64,000 nt of DNA, taken from positions 650,001 to 714,000 of the forward strand of contig NZ_CP061474.1 in assembly GCF_014679505.1 (NCBI RefSeq). Reading direction: 5' to 3'. Below the pieces are notes generated by a model, which did no database searches, had not been told where the DNA came from, and saw only the letters and a program-made list of their open reading frames with translations. Positions 36,495-45,845 of this stretch are shown one piece after another (the stretch's first letter is position 1; every line of letters begins with the position of its first letter). This DNA is from Geobacillus sp. 46C-IIa. GTDB taxonomy: Bacteria > Bacillota > Bacilli > Bacillales > Anoxybacillaceae. The position numbers were made by a program, and so were the translations under genes.

Positions 36495-37931
36495 GTGAAA
36501 CGACTGCTGCACCACCGGCTTTGGCTTTGTTTCAGCATCGGGCTGGCCGCCGTTTTGGCCGGCGCCGGGCTGTATTGGGCAAGCCCGTATGCGGCCACAT
36601 GGGATGAAGTCGATTTTGCGCTGGCGCTTGAGCGCTACGACTTGTTAAGCATGCAGCCGCATTTTCCCGGCTATCCGTATTTCATTTTAGGCGGCATGGC
36701 CGTTCACGCGGTAATCGCCAATCCGGCTAAGGCGCTTTCTGTGTTGAATATTCTCGTTCTATTTTCCGCTGTTTTCCCGCTCGTGTGGCTGCTGCGCCGG
36801 CACGTTTCGCCCCCGGCGGCGCTGTTGGCGGCTTTGGCAGTGCTCTCTTCAAGCTACGTTCTCCTCGCCGCCGCCCGGCCGATGTCAGACGGTGCGGCGC
36901 TCGGAGTGCTCTGGTGGTACATGTGGGCGGTGGAGCGGGCGCACCGACAGACGACATGGAAGGCGCAGCTTTTGCCAGCTGCTTTATTCAGCGTGCTGAT
37001 GGGAGTGCGCCTGTCGTATGCTCCATTCGGCGTCGCGCTGTTGTTCCTTTGGCACGAAGACTGGAGCACGCACCGCCGCGTTGGCCGTGTGGCGTTGTCC
37101 ATTTTGGTGGCTGCGTTGTTTCAATTTATTTGGGTGGCGGCGGTAGCGCGAACGGAGGGAGGCCTTTTCCCGTTTTTCAAGCTCGGCTGGGCGTTTGTCC
37201 ACGGCCATTTCAGCGATTGGGGAGGAACGGCGGCAGCGAGCCCGCTTCCGTTTTCAGAGCGGGTGCACCGGTTTTTGATCGACAACTTTCTTTGGACCGG
37301 CATCGCCTGCCAAAACGCTTGGCTGCTGGCCGCCTATGCGGCAATCGGCGCCATCGCTTGGCGCGCCGGGCAGTTCCGGCCGCCGCGCGCGCTTGTCGTT
37401 TCCGCTCTGCTTTATGCCGTCTGGGCGCTATTGGCGCAAAACATCGAAAAGCCACGCCACCTTCTTCCGTTCATCCATTTCGCGCTGTTTTATGTGTGGG
37501 GCCGCTTTTTGGCTGCATCCAGGGTATGGGGATTAGCGCTGGCGGCAGCGGTCGTGCTGCTGCAGGCAGCCGTCGGTATCGGCCAGCTGCGCGAGCAAGT
37601 GGCGACGCCGCCGGCTGTATACCAGTTGGCGGACGAGTTGCGTGACAAGCCGCGGCCGTTTGTGGTATATACGTGGGAAGAGACGCGCGTGTTCGACTAT
37701 TTGCATGTGCCGTTTCCGCATAAAGATGTGTTCCATTTTTCCTTCTTTTTGCAAGACAAAGAAAACTACCGCCATGCTACAATTTATATGACCAATCATG
37801 TTGTTGACGGGTTTCGCGCCCAAGGAGTCGATGTTTCCCGCCATGTGCGCAAAGTGAAAACATATCGTTCCAGTCTGCTTGCCGATCCGGTGTACGGAAC
37901 GATTACGCTGTACGAATGGGTCGAGGAATAG
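36495..37931 (+). CDS. GT-C-like membrane glycosyltransferase
   Basis: A 478-residue protein with about ten hydrophobic segments. The first external loop reads YAATWDEVDFALALERYDL followed by PHFPGYPYF. An acidic pair in the first loop after helix 1 is the hallmark of GT-C enzymes of the ArnT/PMT (GT39) type, which use polyprenyl-phosphate sugars. The C-terminal 100 residues are soluble and probably external. I choose the GTG at 36495 (VKRLLHHRLW) after GGAGGG. A plausible acceptor of the sugar lipid made by the glycosyltransferase at 33872. The specific family is inferred, not proven. Confidence 0.75.
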   Translation: MKRLLHHRLWLCFSIGLAAVLAGAGLYWASPYAATWDEVDFALALERYDLLSMQPHFPGYPYFILGGMAVHAVIANPAKALSVLNILVLFSAVFPLVWLLRRHVSPPAALLAALAVLSSSYVLLAAARPMSDGAALGVLWWYMWAVERAHRQTTWKAQLLPAALFSVLMGVRLSYAPFGVALLFLWHEDWSTHRRVGRVALSILVAALFQFIWVAAVARTEGGLFPFFKLGWAFVHGHFSDWGGTAAASPLPFSERVHRFLIDNFLWTGIACQNAWLLAAYAAIGAIAWRAGQFRPPRALVVSALLYAVWALLAQNIEKPRHLLPFIHFALFYVWGRFLAASRVWGLALAAAVVLLQAAVGIGQLREQVATPPAVYQLADELRDKPRPFVVYTWEETRVFDYLHVPFPHKDVFHFSFFLQDKENYRHATIYMTNHVVDGFRAQGVDVSRHVRKVKTYRSSLLADPVYGTITLYEWVEE

Positions 37932-37946
37932 GATGGAGTGATGGCC

Positions 37947-39719
37947 ATGAACGACCGGCTGAAGGAAAAGCTGTCCGTGCTCCCGGAACAGCCGGGCTGC
38001 TATTTAATGAAAGACAAACACGGAACGGTCATTTACGTCGGCAAGGCGAAGTCGCTGAAAGCGCGCGTCCGCTCCTATTTTACTGGGACGCATGACGGCA
38101 AAACGCAGCGGCTCGTCGAGGAAATCGCCGATTTTGAATATATCGTCACCTCGTCAAACGCCGAGGCGCTCATTTTGGAAATGAACTTGATTAAAAAGCA
38201 TGATCCGAAATACAACGTCATGCTGAAAGATGATAAAAGCTACCCGTTTATTAAAATTACCGCGGAAACGCACCCGCGCTTGCTCATTACCCGCAAAGTG
38301 AAAAAAGACGGCGGCAAATATTTCGGCCCGTACCCGAACGTGCAGGCGGCGAATGAGACGAAAAAGCTGCTTGACCGTTTGTATCCGCTCCGCAAATGTT
38401 CGACGCTGCCTTCGCGCGTCTGTTTGTATTACCATATGGGCCAGTGCCTGGCCCCGTGCGTTTACCCGGTGCCGGACGAGCAAAACAAGGCGATGGTCGA
38501 GCAAATCGTTCGCTTTTTAAACGGCGGTTATGAGGAAGCAAAGCGGGAGTTGACGGAAAAAATGCATCAGGCGGCTGAAGCGCTCGAGTTTGAGCGGGCG
38601 AAAGAATACCGCGACCAAATCGCGGCGATTGAGATGACGATGGAAAAACAAAAAATGATGTTCAACGATTTCATCGATCGCGATGTGTTCGGCTATGCAT
38701 ATGACAAAGGCTGGATGTGCGTGCAAGTGTTTTTCCTCCGCCAAGGGAAGCTGATCGAGCGCGATGTATCCATTTTCCCGCTTTACCAAGACCCGGATGA
38801 GGAAATGCTTACGTTTTTAGGCCAGTTTTATGCGAAGGCGCACCATTTGAAGCCAAAGGAAGTCGTCTTGCCGGCCGACATCGACGGCGAGCTCGTCCGC
38901 GAACTGCTTGGCGTCCATGTCGTTCAGCCGAAAAAAGGGAAGAAAAAAGAACTTGTCGAACTGGCGAACAAAAACGCCGCCATCGCCTTGAAAGAAAAGT
39001 TTTATTTTATTGAGCGCGATGAAGAGCGGACGATCAAGGCGGTCGACCGGCTCGGGGAGCGGCTCGGCATTCCGGCGCCGCGCCGCATCGAGGCGTTTGA
39101 CAACTCGAACATATACGGGGCTGACCCGGTCTCAGCGCTCGTTGTCTTCCTTGACGGCAAGCCGGCGAAAAAAGAGTACCGCAAATATAAGGTGAAAACA
39201 GTTGAAGGGCCGAACGACTATGAGTCGATGCGCGAAGTCGTGCGCCGCCGCTATACGCGCGTGCTGAAAGAAGGGCTGCCGCTTCCCGATTTGATCATTA
39301 TCGACGGCGGCAAAGGCCATTTGTCCGCGGTGCGCGATGTGTTGGAAAACGAGCTCGGCCTCGATGTGCCGCTCGCCGGGCTGGCGAAAGACGAAAAACA
39401 CCGTACCTCAGAGCTGTTGGCCGGCGATCCGCCAGCTGTCGTGCCGCTTGACCGGCAAAGCCAAGAGTTTTATTTGCTGCAGCGCATTCAAGATGAAGTG
39501 CACCGGTTTGCGGTCACATTCCACCGTCAGACGCGGCAGAAGACGATGTTCCATTCCGTGCTCGATGACATCCCCGGCGTCGGAGCAAAACGGAAAAAGG
39601 CGCTATTAAACTATTTTGGTTCGGTGAAAAAGATGAAAGAAGCGACGATTGAAGAGTTGCAACAGGCGAACATCCCGCGGGCGGTGGCGGAGAAAATTTA
39701 CGAGAAGCTGCATGAATAG
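37947..39719 (+). CDS. uvrC: UvrABC system protein C
   Basis: Makes the two incisions in nucleotide excision repair. The 590-residue protein has the GIY-YIG nuclease domain ([20 protein letters not shown]), the cysteine cluster near [18 protein letters not shown], the UVR motif [18 protein letters not shown], the RNase H-like nuclease domain ([39 protein letters not shown]) and C-terminal helix-hairpin-helix ([20 protein letters not shown]). I use the ATG at 37947 (MNDRLKEKL) for match to B. subtilis; GTG 37938 and ATG 37941 are in frame but crowd the GGAG site. It marks the end of the accessory block. Confidence 0.96.
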   Translation: MNDRLKEKLSVLPEQPGCYLMKDKHGTVIYVGKAKSLKARVRSYFTGTHDGKTQRLVEEIADFEYIVTSSNAEALILEMNLIKKHDPKYNVMLKDDKSYPFIKITAETHPRLLITRKVKKDGGKYFGPYPNVQAANETKKLLDRLYPLRKCSTLPSRVCLYYHMGQCLAPCVYPVPDEQNKAMVEQIVRFLNGGYEEAKRELTEKMHQAAEALEFERAKEYRDQIAAIEMTMEKQKMMFNDFIDRDVFGYAYDKGWMCVQVFFLRQGKLIERDVSIFPLYQDPDEEMLTFLGQFYAKAHHLKPKEVVLPADIDGELVRELLGVHVVQPKKGKKKELVELANKNAAIALKEKFYFIERDEERTIKAVDRLGERLGIPAPRRIEAFDNSNIYGADPVSALVVFLDGKPAKKEYRKYKVKTVEGPNDYESMREVVRRRYTRVLKEGLPLPDLIIIDGGKGHLSAVRDVLENELGLDVPLAGLAKDEKHRTSELLAGDPPAVVPLDRQSQEFYLLQRIQDEVHRFAVTFHRQTRQKTMFHSVLDDIPGVGAKRKKALLNYFGSVKKMKEATIEELQQANIPRAVAEKIYEKLHE

Positions 39720-39725
39720 CGGTGA

Positions 39726-39761
39726 AAAGGGCGTCCCGTAGGCGCGGGGCGCCCTTTGTTG
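39726..39761 (+). terminator. Terminator of uvrC
   Basis: The stem AAAGGGCGTCC / GGGGCGCCCTTT is strong; the tail GTTG has few T. It may serve both strands, since yslB converges on it. Confidence 0.65.
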
Positions 39762-39807
39762 CCCTTGCTGAGAAGCCATTGCTTCGACTATAGACGACTA
39801 GCGGTGA

Positions 39808-40260
39808 TCAATCAATGGTTTGTTTCCGGTCCCACTTCACTAAAATGCGCGCCTTGCCTGCCTGTTTTGCCGGCAATTCGACCGCTTCGGTGACGAATCG
39901 TTTTTGCTGCTCAATTTGTTGGGCGAGAAACCCGGCTTCGAGCTGAAAGGTGTAGCTGTCGTATAAGGAAAGGCGGGCGGAGACAATCGGACCGGACAGC
40001 TCGATGTGCAGTTCATCTTTCCGCTCCTCGCCGGCCGACAGCGTCCCCCAGCCAGCCCGCTCAAAAAAGACGGCGATGTCCTCCATTGTAGCGAGCGGAT
40101 AGCGGCGCGCCAGCTGCTTGCCGGCCCAGTACAAAAGGGCGGCGCCATCTTTGCCTAGCAGCTCGGGAAGAAGCGAATGGCGGAGCAGCTCAGCGCCGAA
40201 TGCGGAAAGCGTGATCGATCCAAACGTTTCATACTGTTCCTCTAACCGTGGCTGTTTCAT
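39808..40260 (-). CDS. YslB family protein (DUF2507)
   Basis: A 150-residue cytoplasmic protein of the DUF2507 family. Recognisable stretches are TLSAFGAELLRHSLLPELLG near the N-terminus, DGAALLYWAGKQLARRYPL, and FQLEAGFLAQQIEQQKRF. Members of this V4R-related group have no established function. It is on the minus strand between uvrC and sdhC; B. subtilis has yslB in this neighbourhood too. A clear site (AGAGGGGAAG) precedes the ATG at 40260. Confidence 0.85.
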   Translation of the reverse strand: MKQPRLEEQYETFGSITLSAFGAELLRHSLLPELLGKDGAALLYWAGKQLARRYPLATMEDIAVFFERAGWGTLSAGEERKDELHIELSGPIVSARLSLYDSYTFQLEAGFLAQQIEQQKRFVTEAVELPAKQAGKARILVKWDRKQTID

Positions 40261-40377
40261 CGTCTTCCCCTCTTTCTATCCATTTCCTCATTATAGCTGA
40301 ACTGCCGACGGCCTGCACCCCCTTTCTTCAGAAAGGGCAAATATGAGAATGTTTGAACATTTTGTGGCGATGTTTTC

Positions 40378-40406
40378 TTGACGCTTGTACGATGTGGGAG
40401 TACAAT
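40378..40406 (+). promoter_or_regulatory. Promoter of sdhCAB
   Basis: TTGACG at 40378-40383, exactly 17 bp, then TACAAT at 40401-40406, about 95 bases before the sdhC start. Each hexamer differs from the sigma-A consensus at one base. Confidence 0.88.
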
Positions 40407-40502
40407 GAATGTGACAAAGCGAATATGGAAATGGAAGGCGTTTCTGTTTCCGTTCTGCAACGAGGGGCACACATTTTATTACTAGTCAAAGGGGGTTTAC
40501 AT

Positions 40503-41111
40503 ATGGCAGGGAATCGCGAGTTTTACTACCGCCGGCTCCATTCGCTGCTTGGGGTTATTCCCGTTGGCGTTTTTTTAGTGCAGCACTTGATCGTCAACCA
40601 TTTTGCGACGCGCGGGCCGGAAGCGTTTAACCGGGCGGCTTCGTTCATGGAACATTTGCCGTTCCGCATTCTCTTGGAAATTTTCATTATTTTTCTTCCG
40701 CTGCTGTTCCATGCTGTATACGGCATCTATATCGCGTTTACAGCGAAGTTCAACACCCGCCAGTACGGCTATTTCCGCAACTGGATGTTTATGCTTCAGC
40801 GGATCACGGGCATCATTACGTTGATTTTTGTCGTCTGGCATGTGTATGAAACAAGGGTGCAAGCCGCGTTTGGCGCCGAAGTGAACTATGATATGATGGC
40901 GAACATCGTCGATAATCCGTTCATGCTTTGGTTTTATATTATCGGAATTTTATCAACCGTATTTCACTTTGCCAACGGCTTATGGTCGTTCTTTGTCAGC
41001 TGGGGGTTAACGGTGTCTCCTCGTTCACAGCAAGTGTTTACGTACATTACGATGATCATCTTTGTTGCGCTTTCGATTGTCGGGATTCGCGCCATTTTAG
41101 CATTTGCGTAG
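40503..41111 (+). CDS. sdhC: Succinate dehydrogenase cytochrome b558 subunit
   Basis: Membrane anchor of complex II, 202 residues with five helices and two b hemes, as in B. subtilis. His residues in YYRRLHSLLGVIP, FLVQHLIVNHF, LLFHAVYGIYIAF, IFVVWHVYETR and TVFHFANGLWSFF sit at the helix ends where heme ligands are expected. It passes electrons from SdhAB to menaquinone. The ATG at 40503 follows AAAGGGGG; the frame continues upstream across the promoter and is not used. First gene of sdhCAB. Confidence 0.95.
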   Translation: MAGNREFYYRRLHSLLGVIPVGVFLVQHLIVNHFATRGPEAFNRAASFMEHLPFRILLEIFIIFLPLLFHAVYGIYIAFTAKFNTRQYGYFRNWMFMLQRITGIITLIFVVWHVYETRVQAAFGAEVNYDMMANIVDNPFMLWFYIIGILSTVFHFANGLWSFFVSWGLTVSPRSQQVFTYITMIIFVALSIVGIRAILAFA

Positions 41112-41276
41112 GACAAGCTTTCCATTCGGGACGTTTTGGACATGAACGCTGCGTTGGCTCGTAACGGATCACGCTGCAGCCGTTCGCCGAACGATCGCTT
41201 GGTCGATGGGGCGAACCGGCGGGGCAAATCGTCGATAGTGAAGCAAAAGCAGCAATTTTCTAGGGAGTGAGTAGCC

Positions 41277-43034
41277 ATGAAAAAAGGAAAAATCATCGTT
41301 GTTGGCGGCGGCTTGGCCGGCTTGATGGCCACGATTAAAATCGCCGAAGCAGGAGTGCCTGTCGAGTTGTTTTCGCTCGTTCCGGTAAAGCGTTCTCACT
41401 CCGTCTGTGCCCAAGGCGGCATTAACGGAGCGGTCAATACGAAAGGGGAAGGCGACTCGCCGTGGGAACATTTTGACGACACCGTCTACGGCGGCGATTT
41501 TTTGGCGAACCAGCCCCCGGTCAAAGCGATGTGCGAAGCGGCGCCGGGGATCATTTACATGCTTGACCGGATGGGCGTCATGTTCAACCGCACGCCGGAA
41601 GGATTGCTCGACTTCCGCCGTTTCGGGGGAACGCAGCATCACCGCACGGCTTATGCCGGGGCAACGACAGGACAGCAAATTTTGTATGCCCTTGACGAGC
41701 AAGTGCGCCGCCATGAAGTGGCTGGGCTTGTGACAAAATATGAACATTGGGAATTTTTGGGTGTTGTTTTGGATGACGAACAAATTTGCCGCGGCATTGT
41801 CGCGCAAGACTTGCGTTCCATGGAAATTAAAGCGTTTCCTGCCGATGCCGTCATTTTGGCGACCGGCGGCCCTGGGATCATTTTCGGAAAATCGACGAAC
41901 TCGGTCATCAATACCGGTTCGGCGGCATCGATCGCCTATCAGCAAGGCGTCTACTATGCAAACGGCGAGTTTATCCAAATCCATCCGACCGCGATTCCAG
42001 GTGACGACAAACTCCGCCTGATGAGCGAATCGGCGCGCGGGGAAGGTGGGCGCGTCTGGACGTACAAAGACGGAAAACCGTGGTACTTCCTTGAAGAAAA
42101 ATACCCGGCTTACGGGAACTTAGTGCCGCGCGACATCGCTGCCCGGGAAATTTTCCATGTGTGCGTCGACTTGAAGCTCGGCATTAACGGGGAAAACATG
42201 GTGTATTTGGATCTTTCCCATAAAGATCCGAAAGAGCTGGATATTAAGCTCGGCGGCATTATTGAAATTTACGAGAAATTCATGGGCGAAGACCCGCGCA
42301 AAGTGCCGATGAAAGTGTTTCCTGCTGTTCACTATTCAATGGGCGGCTTATGGGTCGACTATGACCAAATGACAAACATTAAAGGGCTGTTTGCCGCCGG
42401 TGAGTGCGATTACTCCATTCATGGCGCCAACCGCCTCGGCGCGAACTCGCTCTTATCGGCCATTTATGGCGGAATGGTCGCCGGTCCGAACGCGGTCCGC
42501 TACATCCGCGGTCTTGAAAAATCGGCTGACGCGCTGCCGTCGGCGCTGTTTGATGGCTACGTCAAACAAGAACAAGAAAAGTGGGAAAACATCTTGGCGA
42601 TGGACGGCACGGAAAACGCCTATGTGCTGCATAAAGAGCTCGGCGAATGGATGACAGCGAACGTGACGATCGTCCGCTACAACGACCGGCTGCTGAAAAC
42701 GGACGAAAAAATTCAAGAGTTGATGGAGCGGTACAAAAACATCAGCGTCACCGACACGGCGAAGTGGAGCAACCAAGGGGCGACGTTTATCCGTCAGCTG
42801 TACAACATGCTGCAGCTTGCCCGCGTCATCACGCTTGGCGCGTATCATCGCAACGAAAGCCGTGGAGCGCACTACAAACCGGAGTTTCCGGAGCGCAATG
42901 ACGAAGAGTGGCTGAAAACGACGATGGCTCGCTATACGCCAGACGGTCCGGCGTTCCATTACGAAGAGGTTGATGTTTCGTTGATCAAGCCGCGCAAACG
43001 CGACTACAGCAAAAAGAAAGAGGAAGTGAAGTAA
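41277..43034 (+). CDS. sdhA: Succinate dehydrogenase flavoprotein subunit
   Basis: Oxidises succinate to fumarate with covalent FAD. The 585-residue protein has the FAD Rossmann motif IIVVGGGLAGLMATIKIAEA, SHSVCAQGGINGAVNT (His for flavin attachment and nearby), HRTAYAGATTGQQIL, the active-site region SARGEGGRVW, and the C-terminal HYKPEFPERND. The gap of 165 bases after sdhC contains no gene. The start follows TAGGGAGTGAG. sdhB follows one base after its stop. Confidence 0.97.
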   Translation: MKKGKIIVVGGGLAGLMATIKIAEAGVPVELFSLVPVKRSHSVCAQGGINGAVNTKGEGDSPWEHFDDTVYGGDFLANQPPVKAMCEAAPGIIYMLDRMGVMFNRTPEGLLDFRRFGGTQHHRTAYAGATTGQQILYALDEQVRRHEVAGLVTKYEHWEFLGVVLDDEQICRGIVAQDLRSMEIKAFPADAVILATGGPGIIFGKSTNSVINTGSAASIAYQQGVYYANGEFIQIHPTAIPGDDKLRLMSESARGEGGRVWTYKDGKPWYFLEEKYPAYGNLVPRDIAAREIFHVCVDLKLGINGENMVYLDLSHKDPKELDIKLGGIIEIYEKFMGEDPRKVPMKVFPAVHYSMGGLWVDYDQMTNIKGLFAAGECDYSIHGANRLGANSLLSAIYGGMVAGPNAVRYIRGLEKSADALPSALFDGYVKQEQEKWENILAMDGTENAYVLHKELGEWMTANVTIVRYNDRLLKTDEKIQELMERYKNISVTDTAKWSNQGATFIRQLYNMLQLARVITLGAYHRNESRGAHYKPEFPERNDEEWLKTTMARYTPDGPAFHYEEVDVSLIKPRKRDYSKKKEEVK

Positions 43035-43035
43035 G

Positions 43036-43797
43036 ATGAGCGAGAACAAAACGGTTCGATTCATCATTACGCGCCAAGATCGTCCGGACTCTGCGCCATA
43101 TGAAGAAGAGTTTGTCATCCCGTACCGCCCGAACATGAACGTCATTTCGGCGCTCATGGAAATTCGCCGCAACCCGGTCAACGCCAAAGGCGAAAAAACG
43201 ACACCGGTCGTTTGGGAAATGAACTGTTTGGAAGAAGTGTGCGGAGCATGTTCGATGGTGATTAACGGCAAGCCGCGCCAAGCGTGTGCGGCCTTGGTCG
43301 ACCAGCTCGAGCAGCCGATCCGCCTCGAGCCGATGCGCACGTTCCCGGTCATCCGCGACTTGGCGATCGACCGGAGTCGGATGTTTGACGCCTTAAAGAG
43401 AGTGAAAGCATGGATTCCGATCGACGGGACGTATGATTTAGGTCCTGGCCCGCGCATGCCGGAGCGGAAACGGCAGTGGGCTTACGAGTTGTCAAAATGC
43501 ATGACGTGCGGCGTTTGCCTTGAAGCGTGTCCAAACGTCAACAGCAAGTCGAACTTTATCGGCCCGGCGCCGCTGTCGCAAGTGCGGCTGTTTAACGCCC
43601 ATCCGACCGGGGCGATGCATAAAGCGGAACGGCTGCGGGCCATTATGGGTGACGGCGGGTTGGCGAACTGCGGCAACTCGCAAAACTGTGTGCAATCGTG
43701 CCCGAAAGGCATTCCGCTGACAACGTCGATCGCCGCTTTAAACCGCGATACGACCATTCAAATGTTCCGCGATTTCTTCGGGAGCGACGAAGCATAA
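43036..43797 (+). CDS. sdhB: Succinate dehydrogenase iron-sulfur subunit
   Basis: Carries electrons from SdhA to SdhC through three iron-sulfur clusters; 253 residues. The 2Fe-2S site is CLEEVCGACSMVINGKPRQAC, with a distal Cys. The 4Fe-4S and 3Fe-4S sites are KCMTCGVCLEACPN and CGNSQNCVQSCPKGIP. Membrane-associated at the cytoplasmic face. Ends the operon, with a terminator just downstream. Confidence 0.97.
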   Translation: MSENKTVRFIITRQDRPDSAPYEEEFVIPYRPNMNVISALMEIRRNPVNAKGEKTTPVVWEMNCLEEVCGACSMVINGKPRQACAALVDQLEQPIRLEPMRTFPVIRDLAIDRSRMFDALKRVKAWIPIDGTYDLGPGPRMPERKRQWAYELSKCMTCGVCLEACPNVNSKSNFIGPAPLSQVRLFNAHPTGAMHKAERLRAIMGDGGLANCGNSQNCVQSCPKGIPLTTSIAALNRDTTIQMFRDFFGSDEA

Positions 43798-43810
43798 CGA
43801 TAGGATCTCC

Positions 43811-43847
43811 ATCCCCTTCATGGGCAGCCATGAAGGGGATTTGTTGT
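43811..43847 (+). terminator. Terminator of sdhCAB
   Basis: A perfect 13-bp stem ATCCCCTTCATGG / CCATGAAGGGGAT has a short loop and is followed by TTGTTGTTT. Confidence 0.85.
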
Positions 43848-43969
43848 TTCACTAGGCGCCGGATGGCAACCGCCTCCTGGGCGGACGCAGCCTGCCCACC
43901 GTTGTCCCGGCGAATGGGAAGAGTGAAGAAAAAAGACCCATTTTTCTATTAGATAAGCAAGTTTTCGTC

Positions 43970-43997
43970 ACCGCCGCCCTTGCTCTCACATACTATA
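43970..43997 (+). promoter_or_regulatory. Sigma-K-type promoter of gerE
   Basis: CATACTATA at 43989-43997 is a perfect fit to the sigma-K -10 CATANNNTA. An AC at 43970-43971, 17 bases upstream, matches the minimal sigma-K -35. gerE of B. subtilis is transcribed by sigma-K in the late mother cell. Confidence 0.75.
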
Positions 43998-44057
43998 TGG
44001 TGAGTAAATACCCATCCGGCAGTTCGGGCCCATTGAGAGCAAGGAGGGTTACAACCG

Positions 44058-44282
44058 TTGAAGGATAAATCGTTTCAATCGAAGCCGCTGTTGACAAAGA
44101 GAGAAAAAGAAGTCTTCGAATTGCTCGTGCAAGACAAGACGACGAAGGAGATCGCTAAAGAGCTGTTCATCAGCGAGAAAACTGTTCGCAACCATATTTC
44201 GAATGCGATGCAAAAGCTTGGGGTCAAGGGGCGCTCGCAAGCTGTCATTGAATTGCTTCGAATGGGCGAACTTGAACTATAA
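44058..44282 (+). CDS. gerE: Spore germination/coat transcription regulator GerE
   Basis: A 74-residue LuxR-type helix-turn-helix protein that adjusts late mother-cell gene expression, especially spore coat genes. Almost the entire protein is the DNA-binding domain: LLTKREKEVFELLVQDKTTK, EIAKELFISEKTVRNHISNA and MQKLGVKGRSQAVIELLRMG. The TTG start follows AAGGAGG. Its presence shows that the organism forms spores. Confidence 0.97.
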   Translation: MKDKSFQSKPLLTKREKEVFELLVQDKTTKEIAKELFISEKTVRNHISNAMQKLGVKGRSQAVIELLRMGELEL

Positions 44283-44369
44283 ACGATGCCGGCTTTCCCT
44301 TTTCGGATGGCCGGCTGTTATGTTCCTTTGCGGCCGGACGAGGCTTGATTGCCCGTTCGGCCTTCGTTC

Positions 44370-44389
44370 GCGGCGGAGGCCGCATTTTT
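44370..44389 (+). terminator. Possible terminator after gerE
   Basis: A short 5-bp GC stem GCGGC / GCCGC is followed by ATTTTTG, about 90 bases after the gerE stop. Confidence 0.5.
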
Positions 44390-44392
44390 GTA

Positions 44393-44420
44393 TTGATTAT
44401 GTCCCTGGGTGTTGTAAAAT
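44393..44420 (+). promoter_or_regulatory. Promoter of the MarR–racE transcript
   Basis: TTGATT at 44393-44398, 16-bp spacer, TAAAAT at 44415-44420, about 70 bases before the marR start. Confidence 0.6.
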
Positions 44421-44492
44421 GAAAAATAGAATAGGATTGACACGGGCCGCCGCTTCGGGGCTAGGCCGCGAAAACGATCAAGGGGAGATTGT

Positions 44493-44936
44493 ATGCCGTC
44501 TGCAATGAATGATAAAACGGTTGCCGAGTTGGAAAAATTGCTTCGTTATATCGCCGCTAACTTAAAACAACGCGGCCGCGAAATTTTAACGAATTACCCG
44601 ATCACCCCTCCGCAGTTTGTCGCTTTGCAGTGGCTGCTTGAAGAAGGGGACTTGACGGTTGGCGAGTTATCGAACAAAATGTATTTGGCGTGCAGCACGA
44701 CGACCGATTTGATTGACCGCATGGAACGGAACGGCCTTGTCAGCAGAATCCGCGACGAACATGACCGCCGCGTCGTCCGCATCCATCTGTTGGAAAAGGG
44801 AGAGCGCATCATCGAGGAGGTTATCGAAAAACGCCAGCGCGATTTGGCAAGAGTGCTAGAGAATTTTTCGGACGAGGAAATCGTCTTCTTGGAACGCTGT
44901 TTACGCAAGTTGCATCAAGAAATGAACAAAGAATGA
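44493..44936 (+). CDS. MarR family transcriptional regulator (YsmB-like)
   Basis: A 147-residue winged-helix regulator. The DNA-binding core is TVGELSNKMYLACSTTTDLI with the wing RIRDEHDRRVVRIHLLEKGE; helices at both ends form the dimer interface. B. subtilis YsmB lies at the same place, between gerE and racE. The ligand and targets are unknown. The start has a GGGGAGA site; the racE gene begins nine bases after its stop, so the two are probably co-transcribed. Confidence 0.9.
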   Translation: MPSAMNDKTVAELEKLLRYIAANLKQRGREILTNYPITPPQFVALQWLLEEGDLTVGELSNKMYLACSTTTDLIDRMERNGLVSRIRDEHDRRVVRIHLLEKGERIIEEVIEKRQRDLARVLENFSDEEIVFLERCLRKLHQEMNKE

Positions 44937-44945
44937 GGCGATCAC

Positions 44946-45740
44946 TTGGAAAGAGCAATTGGTGTCATTGACTCAGGAGTTGGCGGCTTAACAGTCGCCA
45001 AGGAAATTATGCGGCAGCTGCCGAAAGAGCGAATCATTTACCTCGGCGACACAGCCCGGTGTCCATACGGGCCTCGTCCGGTCGAAGAAATTCGTCAGTT
45101 TACGTGGCAGATGATTCATTATTTGCGGCAATATCCACTGAAAATGCTTGTTATCGCCTGCAACACGGCGACCGCTGTCGTGCTTGACGAGGTGCGGGCG
45201 AAGATTGACATCCCGGTGCTTGGCGTCGTTCATCCCGGCGCCCGCGCCGCCTTGAAGGCGACGAAAAGCGGGCATATCGGCGTGATCGGCACCGTCGGGA
45301 CGGTCAGAAGCAAAGCGTATGAAAAAGCGCTCCAATCGATCAACCCGCACGTTCGTGTCGAAAGCTTGGCCTGTCCGAAGTTCGTCCCGCTTGTCGAAAG
45401 CGGCGATTTTGAAGGGGAGAAGGCGGTGGCGATTGTCGCCGAATCGCTTGCTCCGCTGCGTCCGAGGCCGATTGATGTGCTCATTTTAGGGTGCACGCAT
45501 TACCCGTTGCTGGCTCCGCTCATTCGGGCGTATATGGGCAAAAAGGTGAAACTCATCTGCTCCGGCGATGAAACGGCCCGCGAAGTGAGCACGATTTTGC
45601 ATCATAGCCACCTCCTTTACACCGGCAGGCGCGAACCGGAGCATTTGTTTTTCACGACCGGATCGAAAGAACTGTTTGAAAAGATTTCAGGAAAATGGTT
45701 TGGCAAATCGATCGGCAAAGTCGAGGCGATTCGCCTGTGA
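44946..45740 (+). CDS. racE: Glutamate racemase
   Basis: Makes D-glutamate for peptidoglycan; cytoplasmic, 264 residues. The two catalytic cysteines are visible in [15 protein letters not shown] and [13 protein letters not shown]. The N-terminal [32 protein letters not shown] and [15 protein letters not shown] segment (here [12 protein letters not shown]) are typical of RacE/MurI. It uses TTG at 44946 after GAGGCGA. A strong terminator follows. Confidence 0.96.
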   Translation: MERAIGVIDSGVGGLTVAKEIMRQLPKERIIYLGDTARCPYGPRPVEEIRQFTWQMIHYLRQYPLKMLVIACNTATAVVLDEVRAKIDIPVLGVVHPGARAALKATKSGHIGVIGTVGTVRSKAYEKALQSINPHVRVESLACPKFVPLVESGDFEGEKAVAIVAESLAPLRPRPIDVLILGCTHYPLLAPLIRAYMGKKVKLICSGDETAREVSTILHHSHLLYTGRREPEHLFFTTGSKELFEKISGKWFGKSIGKVEAIRL

Positions 45741-45743
45741 CCG

Positions 45744-45786
45744 AAAAAATCCTTTAGCGCGTGGACGCTAAAGGATTTTTTTATTC
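45744..45786 (+). terminator. Terminator of racE
   Basis: The perfect 12-bp stem AATCCTTTAGCG / CGCTAAAGGATT is followed by a run of T. Confidence 0.93.
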
Positions 45787-45845
45787 TATTTTGGCAACCG
45801 GCTCGTATACATAGTAGTACAAACTACGAGTAGGAGGGAACGTCA

